Shown in pieces: positions 1-9,383 of a stretch of 64,000 nt of DNA. The notes below the pieces were generated by a model. It was not told where the DNA came from, did not search any database, and was given only the letters and a program-made list of their open reading frames with translations. The position numbers and the translations under genes were made by a program. Numbering within the stretch: the first letter of the stretch is position 1; each line of letters starts with the position of its first letter. This DNA comes from RFSX01 sp965248155 (GTDB taxonomy: Bacteria > Bacteroidota > Bacteroidia > Chitinophagales > Saprospiraceae), in assembly GCA_965248155.1 (NCBI GenBank), contig CBDFIO010000002.1, forward strand, positions 2,046,001 through 2,110,000, read 5' to 3'.

Positions 1-92
1 ATAATCCTGGTTCTGGACAATCCAGAATCTTAGGAACGGAAGGAGAACTCCTGAACCGAACCTTGAATGTCAATTTTGATTTAAAATTTTAA
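1..92 (+). CDS. C-terminal tail of a probable outer-membrane protein (partial)
   Basis: An open frame runs in from the left edge and stops with TAA at 90-92, giving about 29 residues that end NVNFDLKF. Alternating polar/hydrophobic residues and a C-terminal phenylalanine are typical of the last strand of outer-membrane beta-barrels such as TonB-dependent receptors; that assignment is inference from a very short tail. It converges on the SDR gene, the two stop codons overlapping by two to three bases. Confidence 0.4.
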   Translation, partial: NPGSGQSRILGTEGELLNRTLNVNFDLKF

Positions 93-808
93 TTTGGTTT
101 CGGTGGTTTTGATGGACGGATCTCTACCTTGCTTGGTAAAGTACGTGCCGGCATTTTTAATAAGTCGATTACCATTTGCCCTATATCCTCAGGTTGAATT
201 TTCCAATGATCAGCTTCTGATGGACGGTGATTGTTAAAATGGGTAGCTACCGAGCCTGGCATTATGGTCGTACATTTAATATCATAATGTCTAAGATCAA
301 GCATAACGGCTTGTGTGAAACCGACCAACCCAAATTTGCTTGCATTATATGCAGCACCTCTGGCAAAAAAATTAGTTCCAGCCAGACTTGAGATGGTCAT
401 AATATACCCTCTTGATTTTTTTAAATCTTGGACTGAAGCTTTTACTGTATTAAATACCCCGGTTAAATTTACATCAATCACCTCATGCCATTGTTCCGGA
501 GTCAATTCTTCTATAGAAGCAAAGTGTCCTACTCCTGCATTTGCAATCACAACATCAACAGCGCCCCATTTTTCATTAATAACTTGAATAGACTTTACCA
601 TATCCTCAAGTTGAATCACATTTCCGCAATGTGCGATTAGATGATCTGGATATTTTGATCCCAGGTCATTGACGATTTCATCTAATTTGTCTTGAGATCT
701 TCCGGTTATCATTACTTTCATCCCATGTGCTAACATGGCTTCAGCAATTCCAAGTCCTATACCTTTCGATCCTCCGGTTATAAGAGAAACTTTTCCTGAT
801 AATTCCAT
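89..808 (-). CDS. SDR family NAD(P)-dependent oxidoreductase
   Basis: 239-residue short-chain dehydrogenase/reductase of the classical length. The Rossmann glycine motif TGGSKGIG is at residues 11-18, NAG at 90-92, the structural Asn at 114, and the catalytic Ser at 140/141 with Tyr154 and Lys158 (YNASK). The C-terminal tail is short and basic (RPSKPPKPN). The family oxidises or reduces alcohols, ketones or sugars with NAD(P); the substrate cannot be read from sequence. It is a monocistronic cytosolic enzyme, convergent with the upstream partial gene and divergent from the FKBP lipoprotein gene. Confidence 0.9.
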   Translation of the reverse strand: MELSGKVSLITGGSKGIGLGIAEAMLAHGMKVMITGRSQDKLDEIVNDLGSKYPDHLIAHCGNVIQLEDMVKSIQVINEKWGAVDVVIANAGVGHFASIEELTPEQWHEVIDVNLTGVFNTVKASVQDLKKSRGYIMTISSLAGTNFFARGAAYNASKFGLVGFTQAVMLDLRHYDIKCTTIMPGSVATHFNNHRPSEADHWKIQPEDIGQMVIDLLKMPARTLPSKVEIRPSKPPKPN

Positions 809-922
809 AAATTATATGATTGTAGGGTCAAAATAAGTAAGTGTAATTCAATTTATATATTTTTTGTCGTCAATTCCTATTTATGTGTTTGCATTAAAAT
901 GAAAATATATGATTGAAGATTC

Positions 923-930
923 TATTTTTG
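923..930 (+). promoter_or_regulatory. Candidate Bacteroidota -7 element before the FKBP gene
   Basis: TATTTTTG matches the Bacteroidota -7 consensus TAnnTTTG and lies 16 bases before the chosen ATG at 946, which would leave a very short leader. No well-placed -33 TTG is seen, so this is tentative. Confidence 0.3.
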
Positions 931-945
931 CAGCAAATATTAAAC

Positions 946-1434
946 ATGAAATTATTCAGATATCTATCTGTTCTATTATTTGTCCTTATAATATCTTCTT
1001 GTGTAAGTGATTGTGGATTGGAATTAATCGTTCCTACAAGTGTGAACACGGCCGTAGCAGATGCCAATGAGGCAGAAATCCAGGACTACATAAATACGCA
1101 CAATTTACAAACTCAAAAAACTTCTTCTGGTTTACATTATATAATCAATGATTCCGGCGGGACTCAGAAACCTGATCTTTGTGATGAAGTAATAGCGATC
1201 TATACTGGCTATTTAACCAATGGAGTTGTATTTGACAGTTCTGGAGTCAGTGGAGCGAGCTTTCCATTATCTAATGTTATTCTGGGATGGCAAGAAGGGA
1301 TTCCAATATTTGGAAAAGAGGGTAGTGGCAAACTATTAATACCACCCAAATTGGGATATGGTCCCGGTTCACCCTCGGCCTTAATACCTTCTAATAGTGT
1401 ATTGGTCTTCGATATTGAGATTCTTGATTTTTAA
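946..1434 (+). CDS. FKBP-type peptidyl-prolyl cis-trans isomerase, lipoprotein
   Basis: The start at 946 gives MKLFRYLSVLLFVLIISSC, a lipoprotein signal with lipobox cysteine; a TTG at 913 would add 11 residues before the signal and is less likely. The mature part has an FKBP fold: SGLHYII, then VIAIYTGYLTNGVVFDSS, GWQEGIP, GSGKLLIPPKLGYGP and a final VLVFDIEILDF strand. FKBPs catalyse proline isomerisation in protein folding; as a lipoprotein this one would act on envelope proteins. 162 residues, a single-domain FKBP. Closely followed by the hydrolase gene on the same strand. Confidence 0.88.
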   Translation: MKLFRYLSVLLFVLIISSCVSDCGLELIVPTSVNTAVADANEAEIQDYINTHNLQTQKTSSGLHYIINDSGGTQKPDLCDEVIAIYTGYLTNGVVFDSSGVSGASFPLSNVILGWQEGIPIFGKEGSGKLLIPPKLGYGPGSPSALIPSNSVLVFDIEILDF

Positions 1435-1441
1435 GAACTAG

Positions 1442-2403
1442 CTTCTGGAATATTCACCAAATATATTTTTTAGAAACGGGCATTTCAATACGATATATCC
1501 AACGCTTTTCAGAAAGAAGCCTAAGCTGGATTTTGTACGACAAAGGATCGAAACTCCGGATCAGGATTTTCTTGATATAGATGTAATTAAGAGTGAAGTA
1601 TCAAGATTAGCTATTCTATGTCATGGACTTGAAGGGAGTAGTGATTCGCACTATATGAAAGGAACAGCTTCAATATTAAGTAAGCACAACTGGGATGTAG
1701 CTGCAGTCAATTACAGAAGTTGTAGTGGTCATATCAATCTTAAGCCACGAATGTATCATAGTGGAGCAACAGAAGATATTGATGCGATTGTAAACTTTTT
1801 TGTTGAAAAATATGAAGAAATAGTTTTGGTAGGATTCAGTCTTGGAGGAAACTTAGCCTTAAAATATTGTGGTGAAAAATCTTCAAACCTTCATCCTGCT
1901 ATTTTGCTGTTATTGCAATATCTGTTCCTGTTGATTTGGAAGCAGGATCACTACATATAGGGCTGAAATCTAATTTCCTTTATGAACGAAAATTTCTTTC
2001 TAGTCTAACAGAAAAAATCAAACTTAAGCACGAGCAATTTCCGGAGGTTTTTGATATTAGTGCTTTAAAGCGCATTGAAAGTCTTTACGATTTTGATGAT
2101 GTATATACAGGACCTATTCATGGTTTTAAAAATGCAACAGATTATTATACCCAAAGTAGCAGTGCTCAGTTTATTCAATCCATTAAAATTCCGGGAATAA
2201 TTATTAATGCTCTTGATGATCCATTTTTTCCTGAGGCATGTTATCCTTACGAAGAATGTAATAAGAGTGAATTCGTTGAACTAATAACTCCACGATACGG
2301 AGGGCATGTTGGTTTTGTCAAAACCAATAACCAATATTATTGGAACGAAGAAATGATCTTACAATTTGCCAGTTCCAATTCTAAAACCGGAACATCTATT
2401 TAA
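1442..2403 (+). pseudogene. YheT/UPF0017-family alpha/beta hydrolase, frameshifted
   Basis: The frame opens after a stop at 1439-1441 and reads NGHFNTIYPTLFRKKP, then CHGLEGSSDSHYMKG (oxyanion and nucleophile-side motifs of YheT-type hydrolases) and VGFSLGGNLALKY with nucleophile Ser. The frame breaks at the T-run 1902-1905; adding one T joins it to the second half (ISVPVDLEAGS onward), which holds the Asp (NALDDPFFP) and His (YGGHVGF) of the triad. Corrected length is about 320 residues, normal for the family. No ATG precedes the conserved N-terminus; CTG at 1445 is the only near start. Either a decayed gene or a sequence error. Confidence 0.8.
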
Positions 2404-2430
2404 CGCGGAACTACTGAAGAAACAGACGAA

Positions 2431-3261
2431 TTAAGTAGGGATGGATTTATTTATACTAAAGTAAAACACCCAGAGAAGCACAATAGTTATAATTCCTTCC
2501 AATGGTCGCAAAACATGAAATCGAGCGGATGGACCAGGGGGTTCTGTCCAGAAGGATAATTCTGGACTTTTTACCAATGTGAAAAATGCGGGATCGGTGG
2601 ATTGATCTACTATGGCACAAACATCTGTAGAATAGCCGATAAAAAACATTGCAATAAAGAAGACAAGACCGATAAATGTGTTGCTTTTATATCCGTATTT
2701 CCATTCAAATTTTTGATCGGGGTATTTAAATAGTTTCAAAATAATTAGCGCAAAACCTGCACCGATTAGATCCAGAATGACATCATTAAAGTCATAATAC
2801 TTTGAAGTGATCGGACTAAGTATAACATATTGATATAGCTCATCTAAAAATCCGGCAAAAGTCGCAAATGCCAATACAGAAACAGAATTTTTAAAAAGTG
2901 GAAAAGCGAGAATTGTAAAGATTGCATATTGAATAAAATGAACAGCTTCAATATTGATAACAAACAGGAGTTTAAAGCACAGAATAACCAACAAAAGACT
3001 CATCATGAAATAGAATGCTATCTTTCGTTTTCCATCATGCTGCTTCCACCTTTTATATAAATTGAAGACAATCGTTAAAAGAAACAGGCTGAACAGAATA
3101 AAAATAAATAGATTATAAGTGCTTCTGTCAAATCCCTTAAAAACTTTATTTACTGTCAATCCTACCCATTCATGAGGAAGAACAACTATCAGATAGTAGA
3201 TTAAGAGAATTATTATATTGGTTCCGGGCCGTGATTTTAACCAATTTAGGAAGTCAATCAT
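2431..3261 (-). CDS. VanZ-like multi-pass membrane protein
   Basis: 276 residues with about seven hydrophobic segments. The central part FATFAGFLDELYQYV followed by YDFNDVILDLIGAGFALI matches the VanZ-like pattern (DE-x2-Q, later a D-x2-x-N/D-x2-G segment). VanZ-like proteins are inner-membrane proteins of unclear role; VanZ itself gives low-level teicoplanin resistance. The gene begins 11 bases after the stop of the PLP enzyme gene, so the two are probably co-transcribed. The family assignment is moderate; the membrane topology is clear. Confidence 0.6.
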   Translation of the reverse strand: MIDFLNWLKSRPGTNIIILLIYYLIVVLPHEWVGLTVNKVFKGFDRSTYNLFIFILFSLFLLTIVFNLYKRWKQHDGKRKIAFYFMMSLLLVILCFKLLFVINIEAVHFIQYAIFTILAFPLFKNSVSVLAFATFAGFLDELYQYVILSPITSKYYDFNDVILDLIGAGFALIILKLFKYPDQKFEWKYGYKSNTFIGLVFFIAMFFIGYSTDVCAIVDQSTDPAFFTLVKSPELSFWTEPPGPSARFHVLRPLEGIITIVLLWVFYFSINKSIPT

Positions 3262-3272
3262 TTTCTATTACG

Positions 3273-4508
3273 TTATGATTGCGTGATATTATTTACAGCT
3301 TGGACAAGTTGATCCATATCTTGTTTATCAATATAAAGATTTGTCGAAACTCTAAGAAAACCTTCACCTGGATAGCCGGTACTTTTTGCATTTATACCAT
3401 ATTGATCTAATAACTTTAATCTTAATCCTTTCCTTAAGTCGCCCTTCAAAGAAAAACCTGAGAGTGCACAAGATCTATTAATATCTGTTTTTAAAATCAC
3501 CATTTTGTTTTTTGAAAGACGCTTGTACCAATGTTTTGTTAGTGAGTGCAGTCTTTTTTGTTTGTCCTTGATATCAATACGCTCATTAAAATCCATTACA
3601 GATTCTAGGGCTTTAAGTTTTTGAAATGCAATTGTTCCGGAATATTCAAATTTGACTATCTTATCCTGAACGGATTCTGGGTAAGGAAATGCAGAAGGAT
3701 GTAGTTTTTCAATCTTATCTTTCCTGACATATAAAAGTCCAATTCCGGTCGGGCTATTCATCCATTTGTGCATACATGATGCATAATAATCACAATTGAG
3801 ATCTTTTATGGAATGAGCGATTTGGCCCAAAGCATGTGCACCATCGACAAGGACATCAACCTTATTATTGTGGGCCAATTCTACGAGTTCTTTCACTGGC
3901 ATTATTTGTCCTTCCCGATGTGTAATCATGGTAACGACTAATAATTTGGTTTTTTTATTTATTGCCTTTTTATAAGCTTCAATAATCTGTTTATTAGAAA
4001 GTTGTGCCGGGCGAATTGCAATTTTATTGATGGTAAAGGATTCTTTTCGTGCTCTATTCTCTAGGGAAGTTACAACGTAGGGATAGTCACAATCTGCAAT
4101 TACAACCTCATCTTCTTTTTTAAGTGGGAATCCAAGTAATATTCCATTTAGGGATTCAGTTGTGTTTTTTGTAAACGCCAGTTCTTCTTCATAACAGTCC
4201 ATATAATTTGCAAGACGCATTCTTATATTTTTCACATCATTATCATGGCTGGATTTTTTTAAGTAGAGAGCTTCTTGATTATACTGCTCTGTTAATTCTA
4301 AAAAGTTTTTGAGAACAGAATAAGGCATGGAGCCAGAACTTCCACTGTTCAGATTAATTTTGGAATTTTCACCAATTGGAAATTGGGCTTTTATAGCTTT
4401 CCAGTCTCCTGCATCAAAAGGTATATTTTCAGTTGAGAATTTTAGATCTAACTGAGTTCCTATTCCCAAAAGGGATAATTGCTCAATAAATTTTCTTCTG
4501 GATGACAT
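3273..4508 (-). CDS. Class-V aminotransferase-fold PLP-dependent enzyme
   Basis: 411 residues. The N-terminus SSRRKFIEQLSLLGIG looks like a Tat signal, as in exported members of this family. Class-V features: NLNSGSSGSMP (start of the fold), FTKNTTESLN, VDGAHALGQ (PLP-binding Asp), and ASCMHKWMNSPTGIG with the Schiff-base Lys in HKW. The sequence resembles isopenicillin-N-epimerase/cysteine-desulfurase-like proteins, which act on amino acids or peptides; the substrate is unknown. It is the first gene of a two-gene minus-strand operon with the VanZ-like protein and is divergent from the ATP-grasp gene. Confidence 0.82.
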   Translation of the reverse strand: MSSRRKFIEQLSLLGIGTQLDLKFSTENIPFDAGDWKAIKAQFPIGENSKINLNSGSSGSMPYSVLKNFLELTEQYNQEALYLKKSSHDNDVKNIRMRLANYMDCYEEELAFTKNTTESLNGILLGFPLKKEDEVVIADCDYPYVVTSLENRARKESFTINKIAIRPAQLSNKQIIEAYKKAINKKTKLLVVTMITHREGQIMPVKELVELAHNNKVDVLVDGAHALGQIAHSIKDLNCDYYASCMHKWMNSPTGIGLLYVRKDKIEKLHPSAFPYPESVQDKIVKFEYSGTIAFQKLKALESVMDFNERIDIKDKQKRLHSLTKHWYKRLSKNKMVILKTDINRSCALSGFSLKGDLRKGLRLKLLDQYGINAKSTGYPGEGFLRVSTNLYIDKQDMDQLVQAVNNITQS

Positions 4509-4716
4509 TATTTAATTATACATAAAAATTGTAATAGTCTTGAATTGCAAAATCGTATCATTAAAACTAAGCATAAGTTTTGTCTGTTCAAATAAACACT
4601 TTATCAATGGTAATTAATTAAGGATAAATGTAAGCGCGATCTGTAGAATTATGTTTGAAATTAGGAACAGTATGGAAGAATAATCATTATATTTAGTCTA
4701 TATCCTTGGGTAGATA

Positions 4717-5808
4717 ATGATAAAGCAACTTAAAAGTTCAAATACATTTATTAGATACAGATATTGGGAATATTGGCCAATGTGGTTGGCTTACTTACCT
4801 GTTTTACCAGTTGTTTTGTTCTATGCTCTAAGAGCCCGAAGATTTTTTTTCTTTTCAAATGTCAATCCCATCTTTAAAACTGGAGCTTTATTGGGAGCTT
4901 CAAAGTTTGATATACTTCATCAGATTCCAGATCAGTACAAGCCTATAAGCATTTTAAACAAAAATCTTCCCAATAGATATAGTGCTGCTGTTGCAGACAT
5001 AGAAAGACGTGGACTGAAGTTTCCAATCATACTCAAACCGGATATAGGAGAACGCGCATTACTAGTTGAGCTAATCGATAATAAAGAAGAACTTAGGAAT
5101 TATCTACAAGCAAATGACATAGATATAATTATTCAGGAGTATATCTCTCTTCCACAGGAATGTGGAATATTCTACATAAGAAAACCTTCTGCAAAGAAAG
5201 GAAAAGTAGTTTCTATAGGTTTAAAATCTTTTTTAAAATTAAAAGGAGACGGCAAAAAAAGCGTCAGAGAATTAATGATGCTTAACTCGCGCTATATTCT
5301 TCAAATAGAAAGATTTGAAAAAGACAAACTTTACTTATTGAACAAGATTCCTGATGAAGACGAAGTTTTGGAATTGGAACCGATTGGAAATCATTGTCGT
5401 GGAACTTCATTCATCGATGGTAATCGGCTTATATGTTCAAAGCTTGATGAACTTTTCGACCATATTAATATGCAAATGAATGAAGTTTATTATGGACGAT
5501 TTGATATTAAATACAATAGTTGGGATGAATTGTTAGAAGGGAAAAATATCAAGATATTAGAGCTGAATGGCGTTGCATCTGAACCTATACATATTTATGA
5601 TCAATCTGTTCCTATAACAGAAAAGTATAAAAGTTTTTATAGTCTTTGGAAAACAATTTTCGAAATATCTAATATTCAAAAGGAAAGAGGCGTCGACCCC
5701 ATGAAGTCTTTCGTAGCATTTAGAGCCATTCGTGAATATAAAAATTATTTAAAATCTATCAATTCGAATTGGAGAAACAATAGTCCGGCAAAATTCAGCA
5801 TTTCCTAA
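4717..5808 (+). CDS. ATP-grasp protein (D-Ala-D-Ala-ligase-like), N-terminal membrane segment
   Basis: 363 residues. Residues about 20-38 (WLAYLPVLPVVLFYAL) form one hydrophobic segment, which is unusual for a ligase. The rest follows an ATP-grasp layout: FPIILKPDIGER (ATP-binding Lys and glycine loop), IIIQEYIS, YGRFDIKYNSWDELLEG and KILELNGVASEPIHIYD with the metal-binding Glu/Asn. ATP-grasp enzymes join a carboxylate to an amine through an acyl phosphate; here the acceptor is unknown. The MsrA gene follows after 51 bases. Could be a membrane-associated peptide or amino-acid ligase; function is not assignable further. Confidence 0.7.
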   Translation: MIKQLKSSNTFIRYRYWEYWPMWLAYLPVLPVVLFYALRARRFFFFSNVNPIFKTGALLGASKFDILHQIPDQYKPISILNKNLPNRYSAAVADIERRGLKFPIILKPDIGERALLVELIDNKEELRNYLQANDIDIIIQEYISLPQECGIFYIRKPSAKKGKVVSIGLKSFLKLKGDGKKSVRELMMLNSRYILQIERFEKDKLYLLNKIPDEDEVLELEPIGNHCRGTSFIDGNRLICSKLDELFDHINMQMNEVYYGRFDIKYNSWDELLEGKNIKILELNGVASEPIHIYDQSVPITEKYKSFYSLWKTIFEISNIQKERGVDPMKSFVAFRAIREYKNYLKSINSNWRNNSPAKFSIS

Positions 5809-5859
5809 TCCAGTTCAACTTTTCAGCAATTTTTACGTTTTAATCTCAAATACAAATCA

Positions 5860-6543
5860 ATGAATGTTTTTGTTTCAATTTTAATTTCATTTTTTATTCT
5901 TAATTCTTCGTGCAGTAATAAAGAAGCAGTTCCTGGTATAGTGGAAGCTAAAAGCTCAACTTATCCAGTAGCTGAATACACTAAATCTAACAATCTTGAG
6001 AATTACAATGTTGCGCTTTTAGCGGGAGGATGTTTCTGGTGTACTGAGGCTGCTTTCGAACGGATTAATGGAGTAGTTGATGTTATCAGTGGCTATTCGG
6101 GAGGACATAAAGATTATCCTGAATATGGAGCAGTAGGTGAAGGTAAGACAGGACATGCTGAAGCGATTTATATTTATTATGATCAGGATAAGATAGATTA
6201 CGAAACTTTATTGAAAGTGTTTTTTGTAGCTCATGATCCAACAACTTTGAACTATCAAGGTCCGGATTATGGCGAAGAATATCGTTCAGCAATTTTTTAC
6301 AGTACTGCATTTGAAAAAAGTATTGTTGAAAATGTCATTCTCGAGACCAATGAAAGTGCGTATTATTCCAATCCAGTTGTAACACAAGTAGTGCCTTATG
6401 AAGAATTTTGGGTTGCAGAAAAATATCATCAAAATTATTATGAACTTAATCCTAATCAAGGATATGTTGCCAGAGTAAGCAGACCAAAAGTGCTTAAAGT
6501 CCTCAAGAGTTTTCCAGAACTCATTAAAGAAAAATATAAATAA
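5860..6543 (+). CDS. msrA: Peptide-methionine (S)-S-oxide reductase MsrA, lipoprotein form
   Basis: 227 residues. Starts with a lipoprotein-like signal (FFILNSSC, Cys18). The MsrA active site GGCFWC has the catalytic Cys58 and is followed by GVVDVISGYSGGH, GHAEAIYIYYD, FFVAHDPTTLN and YRSAIFY, all family hallmarks. The enzyme repairs methionine-S-sulfoxide in proteins; the signal points to the periplasm. The C-terminus AEKYHQNYYELNP is also typical. The GNAT gene starts 13 bases downstream, so the two probably share a transcript. Confidence 0.95.
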   Translation: MNVFVSILISFFILNSSCSNKEAVPGIVEAKSSTYPVAEYTKSNNLENYNVALLAGGCFWCTEAAFERINGVVDVISGYSGGHKDYPEYGAVGEGKTGHAEAIYIYYDQDKIDYETLLKVFFVAHDPTTLNYQGPDYGEEYRSAIFYSTAFEKSIVENVILETNESAYYSNPVVTQVVPYEEFWVAEKYHQNYYELNPNQGYVARVSRPKVLKVLKSFPELIKEKYK

Positions 6544-6556
6544 ATCCATAGGATTT

Positions 6557-7018
6557 ATGAGGGACTATGAGATTGTAAGATATCATAAGATGTATGCCAA
6601 TGATTTTGCGCAGCTCAATTATTATTGGATAAATAAATATTTCAGTATTGAAGTTACAGATAGGGAATCTCTAGATAACCCGGAAGAGAAAATAATAAAT
6701 CCGGGCGGATCAATTCTATTCGTTAAAAGAGAAAATAAAATCGTTGGTACATGTGCATTAATTAAGATGACTGACGATAAATATGAATTGGCGAAGATGG
6801 CTATTTCACCGGAAGAACAGGGTAAAGGATTGGGTTATATAATTGGAAAAGCCATTATTGACGAATCTGTGCATTTAGGAGCTAAGAAACTCTACTTAGA
6901 AAGCAACACGATTCTAAGTCCTGCAATTAATCTCTATAAAAAACTAGGTTTCAAAGAGATTAAGCATACAACTTCACCTTACAAAAGATCTAATATTCAG
7001 ATGGAATTGAATTTATAG
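6557..7018 (+). CDS. GNAT family N-acetyltransferase
   Basis: 153 residues with the acetyl-CoA-binding motif A: ELAKMAISPEEQGKGLG (Q-x-x-G-x-G) followed by a helix, and a motif B-like LYLESNTILSPAINLYKKLGF. A single GNAT domain fills the protein; the acceptor is unknown. It lies directly behind msrA on the same strand and converges with ettA, with only five bases between stops. Confidence 0.88.
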   Translation: MRDYEIVRYHKMYANDFAQLNYYWINKYFSIEVTDRESLDNPEEKIINPGGSILFVKRENKIVGTCALIKMTDDKYELAKMAISPEEQGKGLGYIIGKAIIDESVHLGAKKLYLESNTILSPAINLYKKLGFKEIKHTTSPYKRSNIQMELNL

Positions 7019-7023
7019 TTAGA

Positions 7024-8700
7024 TTAAGATCCGATCAGACTTTTAAACCTGGGTCGCTTGGGCGTGATATCACCCATTTCTTCTAATTTTTGAGCTTCAT
7101 AAGCACTGAAATTTCCTTCAAAGAATTTAACCTTTGCATCATCTTCAAATGCTAAGATATGTGTAGCCAATCTATCAATAAACCAACGATCATGAGAAAT
7201 AATTAAAACACATCCGGCAAAATTTTCAAGGGCTTCTTCTAAAGCTCTCAATGTATTTACGTCAATGTCGTTCGTCGGTTCATCTAATAATAAAACATTA
7301 CCTCCCTGCCTTAACGTAATTGCTAAGTGAACCCTGTTGCGTTCGCCTCCTGATAACACCTCCAGTTTTTTCTGTTGATCAGCACCTGTAAAATTGAATT
7401 TGCTTAAGTAAGCACGCGCATTCAATTCTTTATTTCCAATCAGGATATTATCATTGCCACCACTGACAATATCATAAACGGTCTTACCGGCAATCAGATC
7501 TTTGTGTGACTGGTCAACATAACTCAAATGAACAGTTTGTCCAATATTGATATCTCCAGAATCGGGGTGTTCTTCTCCCATTATCATTTTGAAAAGCGTT
7601 GATTTTCCAACTCCATTCGCACCAATAATTCCAACGATGGCATTTTTTGGAATTGAAAAACTAAGATCATCAATGAGCATTCTATTGTCAAAAGACTTAC
7701 TTACATGATTTATATCGATCACCTGATCTCCTAATCTTTCACCAGGAGGGATGTATAATTCTAATTGTTTTTCTTTTTCTTTTACTTCTTCATTGGCTAG
7801 CTTATCATAAGCATTTAGTCTGACTTTTCCTTTTGCTTGTCTGGCTTTAGGATTCATTTTGGTCCATTCCAGCTCTCTTTCCAATGTTTTTCGTCGTTTT
7901 GACTCATGTTTTTCCTCCATCTCCAATCGTTTGGCCTTTTGTTCAAGCCATGAACTATAGTTTCCTTCCCATGGAATACCTTCACCACGATCTAATTCAA
8001 GTATCCAACCTGCCACATTATCCAGGAAATATCTGTCGTGAGTCACTGCAATGACTGTTCCAGGGAAACTCTTTAAGAATTGCTCCAACCAATGAACGGA
8101 TTCAGCATCGAGATGGTTAGTAGGTTCGTCAAGTAATAGAATATCTGGTTGGCTCAACAATAATCTACATAAGGCCACTCGCCGACGCTCACCACCTGAT
8201 AGAACAGAAATATTTTGATCATTTGGAGGCAGACGAAGAGAATCCATCGCCATTTCCAATTTATGATCGAGTTCCCAAGCACTATATAGTTCCATTTTTT
8301 CTGCGAGCTCTCCTTGTTTTTCTAACAACTTGTTCATCTCGTCATCACTCATCGGCTCAGCAAATTTGGCATTGACTTCATCATAGGCTTTTACGATATC
8401 TACAATATGCTGAACGCCTTCTTCTACGACTTCCTTAACAGTTTTGTTTTCATCAAGCTGAGGTTCTTGCTCTAGGTATCCAATTTTGTATTCTTTATCA
8501 AAATGAACTTTACCTTCAAAATTTTGATCAATGCCTGCTATAATATTTAGTAAACTTGATTTTCCTGATCCATTGAGTCCAAGTACACCTATCTTGGCTC
8601 CATAAAAGAATGATAACCATATATTGTTTAAGACTTTCTTTTTAGGAGGATATGTTTTCGAAACTCCTCCCATTGAAAAAATGACCTTATTGTCAGACAT
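7024..8700 (-). CDS. ettA: Energy-dependent translational throttle protein EttA (ABC-F ATPase)
   Basis: 558 residues with two ABC ATPase domains and no membrane segments. Domain 1: Walker A GLNGSGKSS, signature LSGGERRR, Walker B ILLLDEPTNHLD. Domain 2: GANGVGKST, LSGGERNRVHLA, VLLLDEPTNDID. The linker between them is rich in charged residues (KRLEMEEKHESKRRKTLERE), the P-site tRNA-interaction motif of ABC-F proteins. EttA binds the ribosomal E site and gates the first elongation steps according to ATP/ADP level. Length matches the EttA subfamily, and KARQAKGKVR after the linker is also EttA-like. Confidence 0.95.
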   Translation of the reverse strand: MSDNKVIFSMGGVSKTYPPKKKVLNNIWLSFFYGAKIGVLGLNGSGKSSLLNIIAGIDQNFEGKVHFDKEYKIGYLEQEPQLDENKTVKEVVEEGVQHIVDIVKAYDEVNAKFAEPMSDDEMNKLLEKQGELAEKMELYSAWELDHKLEMAMDSLRLPPNDQNISVLSGGERRRVALCRLLLSQPDILLLDEPTNHLDAESVHWLEQFLKSFPGTVIAVTHDRYFLDNVAGWILELDRGEGIPWEGNYSSWLEQKAKRLEMEEKHESKRRKTLERELEWTKMNPKARQAKGKVRLNAYDKLANEEVKEKEKQLELYIPPGERLGDQVIDINHVSKSFDNRMLIDDLSFSIPKNAIVGIIGANGVGKSTLFKMIMGEEHPDSGDINIGQTVHLSYVDQSHKDLIAGKTVYDIVSGGNDNILIGNKELNARAYLSKFNFTGADQQKKLEVLSGGERNRVHLAITLRQGGNVLLLDEPTNDIDVNTLRALEEALENFAGCVLIISHDRWFIDRLATHILAFEDDAKVKFFEGNFSAYEAQKLEEMGDITPKRPRFKSLIGS

Positions 8701-8725
8701 ATTATTTAGATTTTATTTGAGTCCG

Positions 8726-8733
8726 CAAAACTA
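8726..8733 (-). promoter_or_regulatory. -7 promoter element of ettA
   Basis: On the minus strand this reads TAGTTTTG, a perfect TAnnTTTG match, 25 bases before the ettA start, predicting a leader of about 20 bases. No clear -33 TTG is visible. Confidence 0.42.
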
Positions 8734-8827
8734 GAGTTTAATTAGATTTAGTATAAAAGAAATTAAACTTTTCTTCAAATAGGACATTTATATATATTCG
8801 CGTAGTTTTAAAAAATAAAGATCGCCT

Positions 8828-9340
8828 ATGTTATCAAAGAAAATGCAAGAAGCCTTGAACAAACAAGTTCAAATCGAAGCACAATCCTCACAAGTTTATT
8901 TAGCCATGGCTTCCTGGGCAGAAATTCAGCCAGGGATTAATAACGTAACTGCATTCTTCTATCGCCATAGTGACGAAGAAAGAATGCACATGCTCAAACT
9001 GATTCATTTTATAAATGAAAGAGGTGGGTTTGCTGTTGTTCCCTCATTGGATCAACCAAGCTTGACCTATCCCTCAATTACGCATGCTTTTAAAGAATTA
9101 TTGAATCATGAGATTGCAGTATCTGAAAGCATTAATACTTTGGTCGATATCGCATTGGAAGAAAAGGACTATGCTACGCATAACTTTTTACAATGGTATG
9201 TAGCTGAACAAATCGAAGAAGAAGCATTAGCCCGAACACTAAATGACAAATTAGAAATGATTGGTGATGAAAAATCAGGATTATACCTTTTTGATCAGGA
9301 CATTTTGAATGTATCTGTGGCTTCTAGCAATAACGAATAA
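8828..9340 (+). CDS. ftnA: Ferritin (FtnA-type, non-haem)
   Basis: 170 residues, standard bacterial ferritin length. Ferroxidase-centre residues are visible in the four-helix pattern: an early Glu in NKQVQIEAQSSQVYLAMA, SDEERMHMLKLIHFINERGG (E-x2-H), and later EKDYATHNFLQWYVAEQIEEE. No haem-binding Met of bacterioferritin is apparent. It stores iron as a 24-mer in the cytosol and lowers oxidative stress. Monocistronic: bounded by ettA (divergent) and a strong terminator. Confidence 0.93.
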   Translation: MLSKKMQEALNKQVQIEAQSSQVYLAMASWAEIQPGINNVTAFFYRHSDEERMHMLKLIHFINERGGFAVVPSLDQPSLTYPSITHAFKELLNHEIAVSESINTLVDIALEEKDYATHNFLQWYVAEQIEEEALARTLNDKLEMIGDEKSGLYLFDQDILNVSVASSNNE

Positions 9341-9345
9341 AAAAA

Positions 9346-9369
9346 ACCCTTCGACAAATATCGAAGGGT
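9346..9369. terminator. Bidirectional rho-independent terminator after ferritin
   Basis: Perfect 9-bp stem ACCCTTCGA/TCGAAGGGT with loop CAAATA, an A-run on the left and T-rich sequence on the right. It sits between the convergent ferritin and 9384-9926 genes and can serve both. Confidence 0.85.
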
Positions 9370-9383
9370 CATTTTATTTTTTC

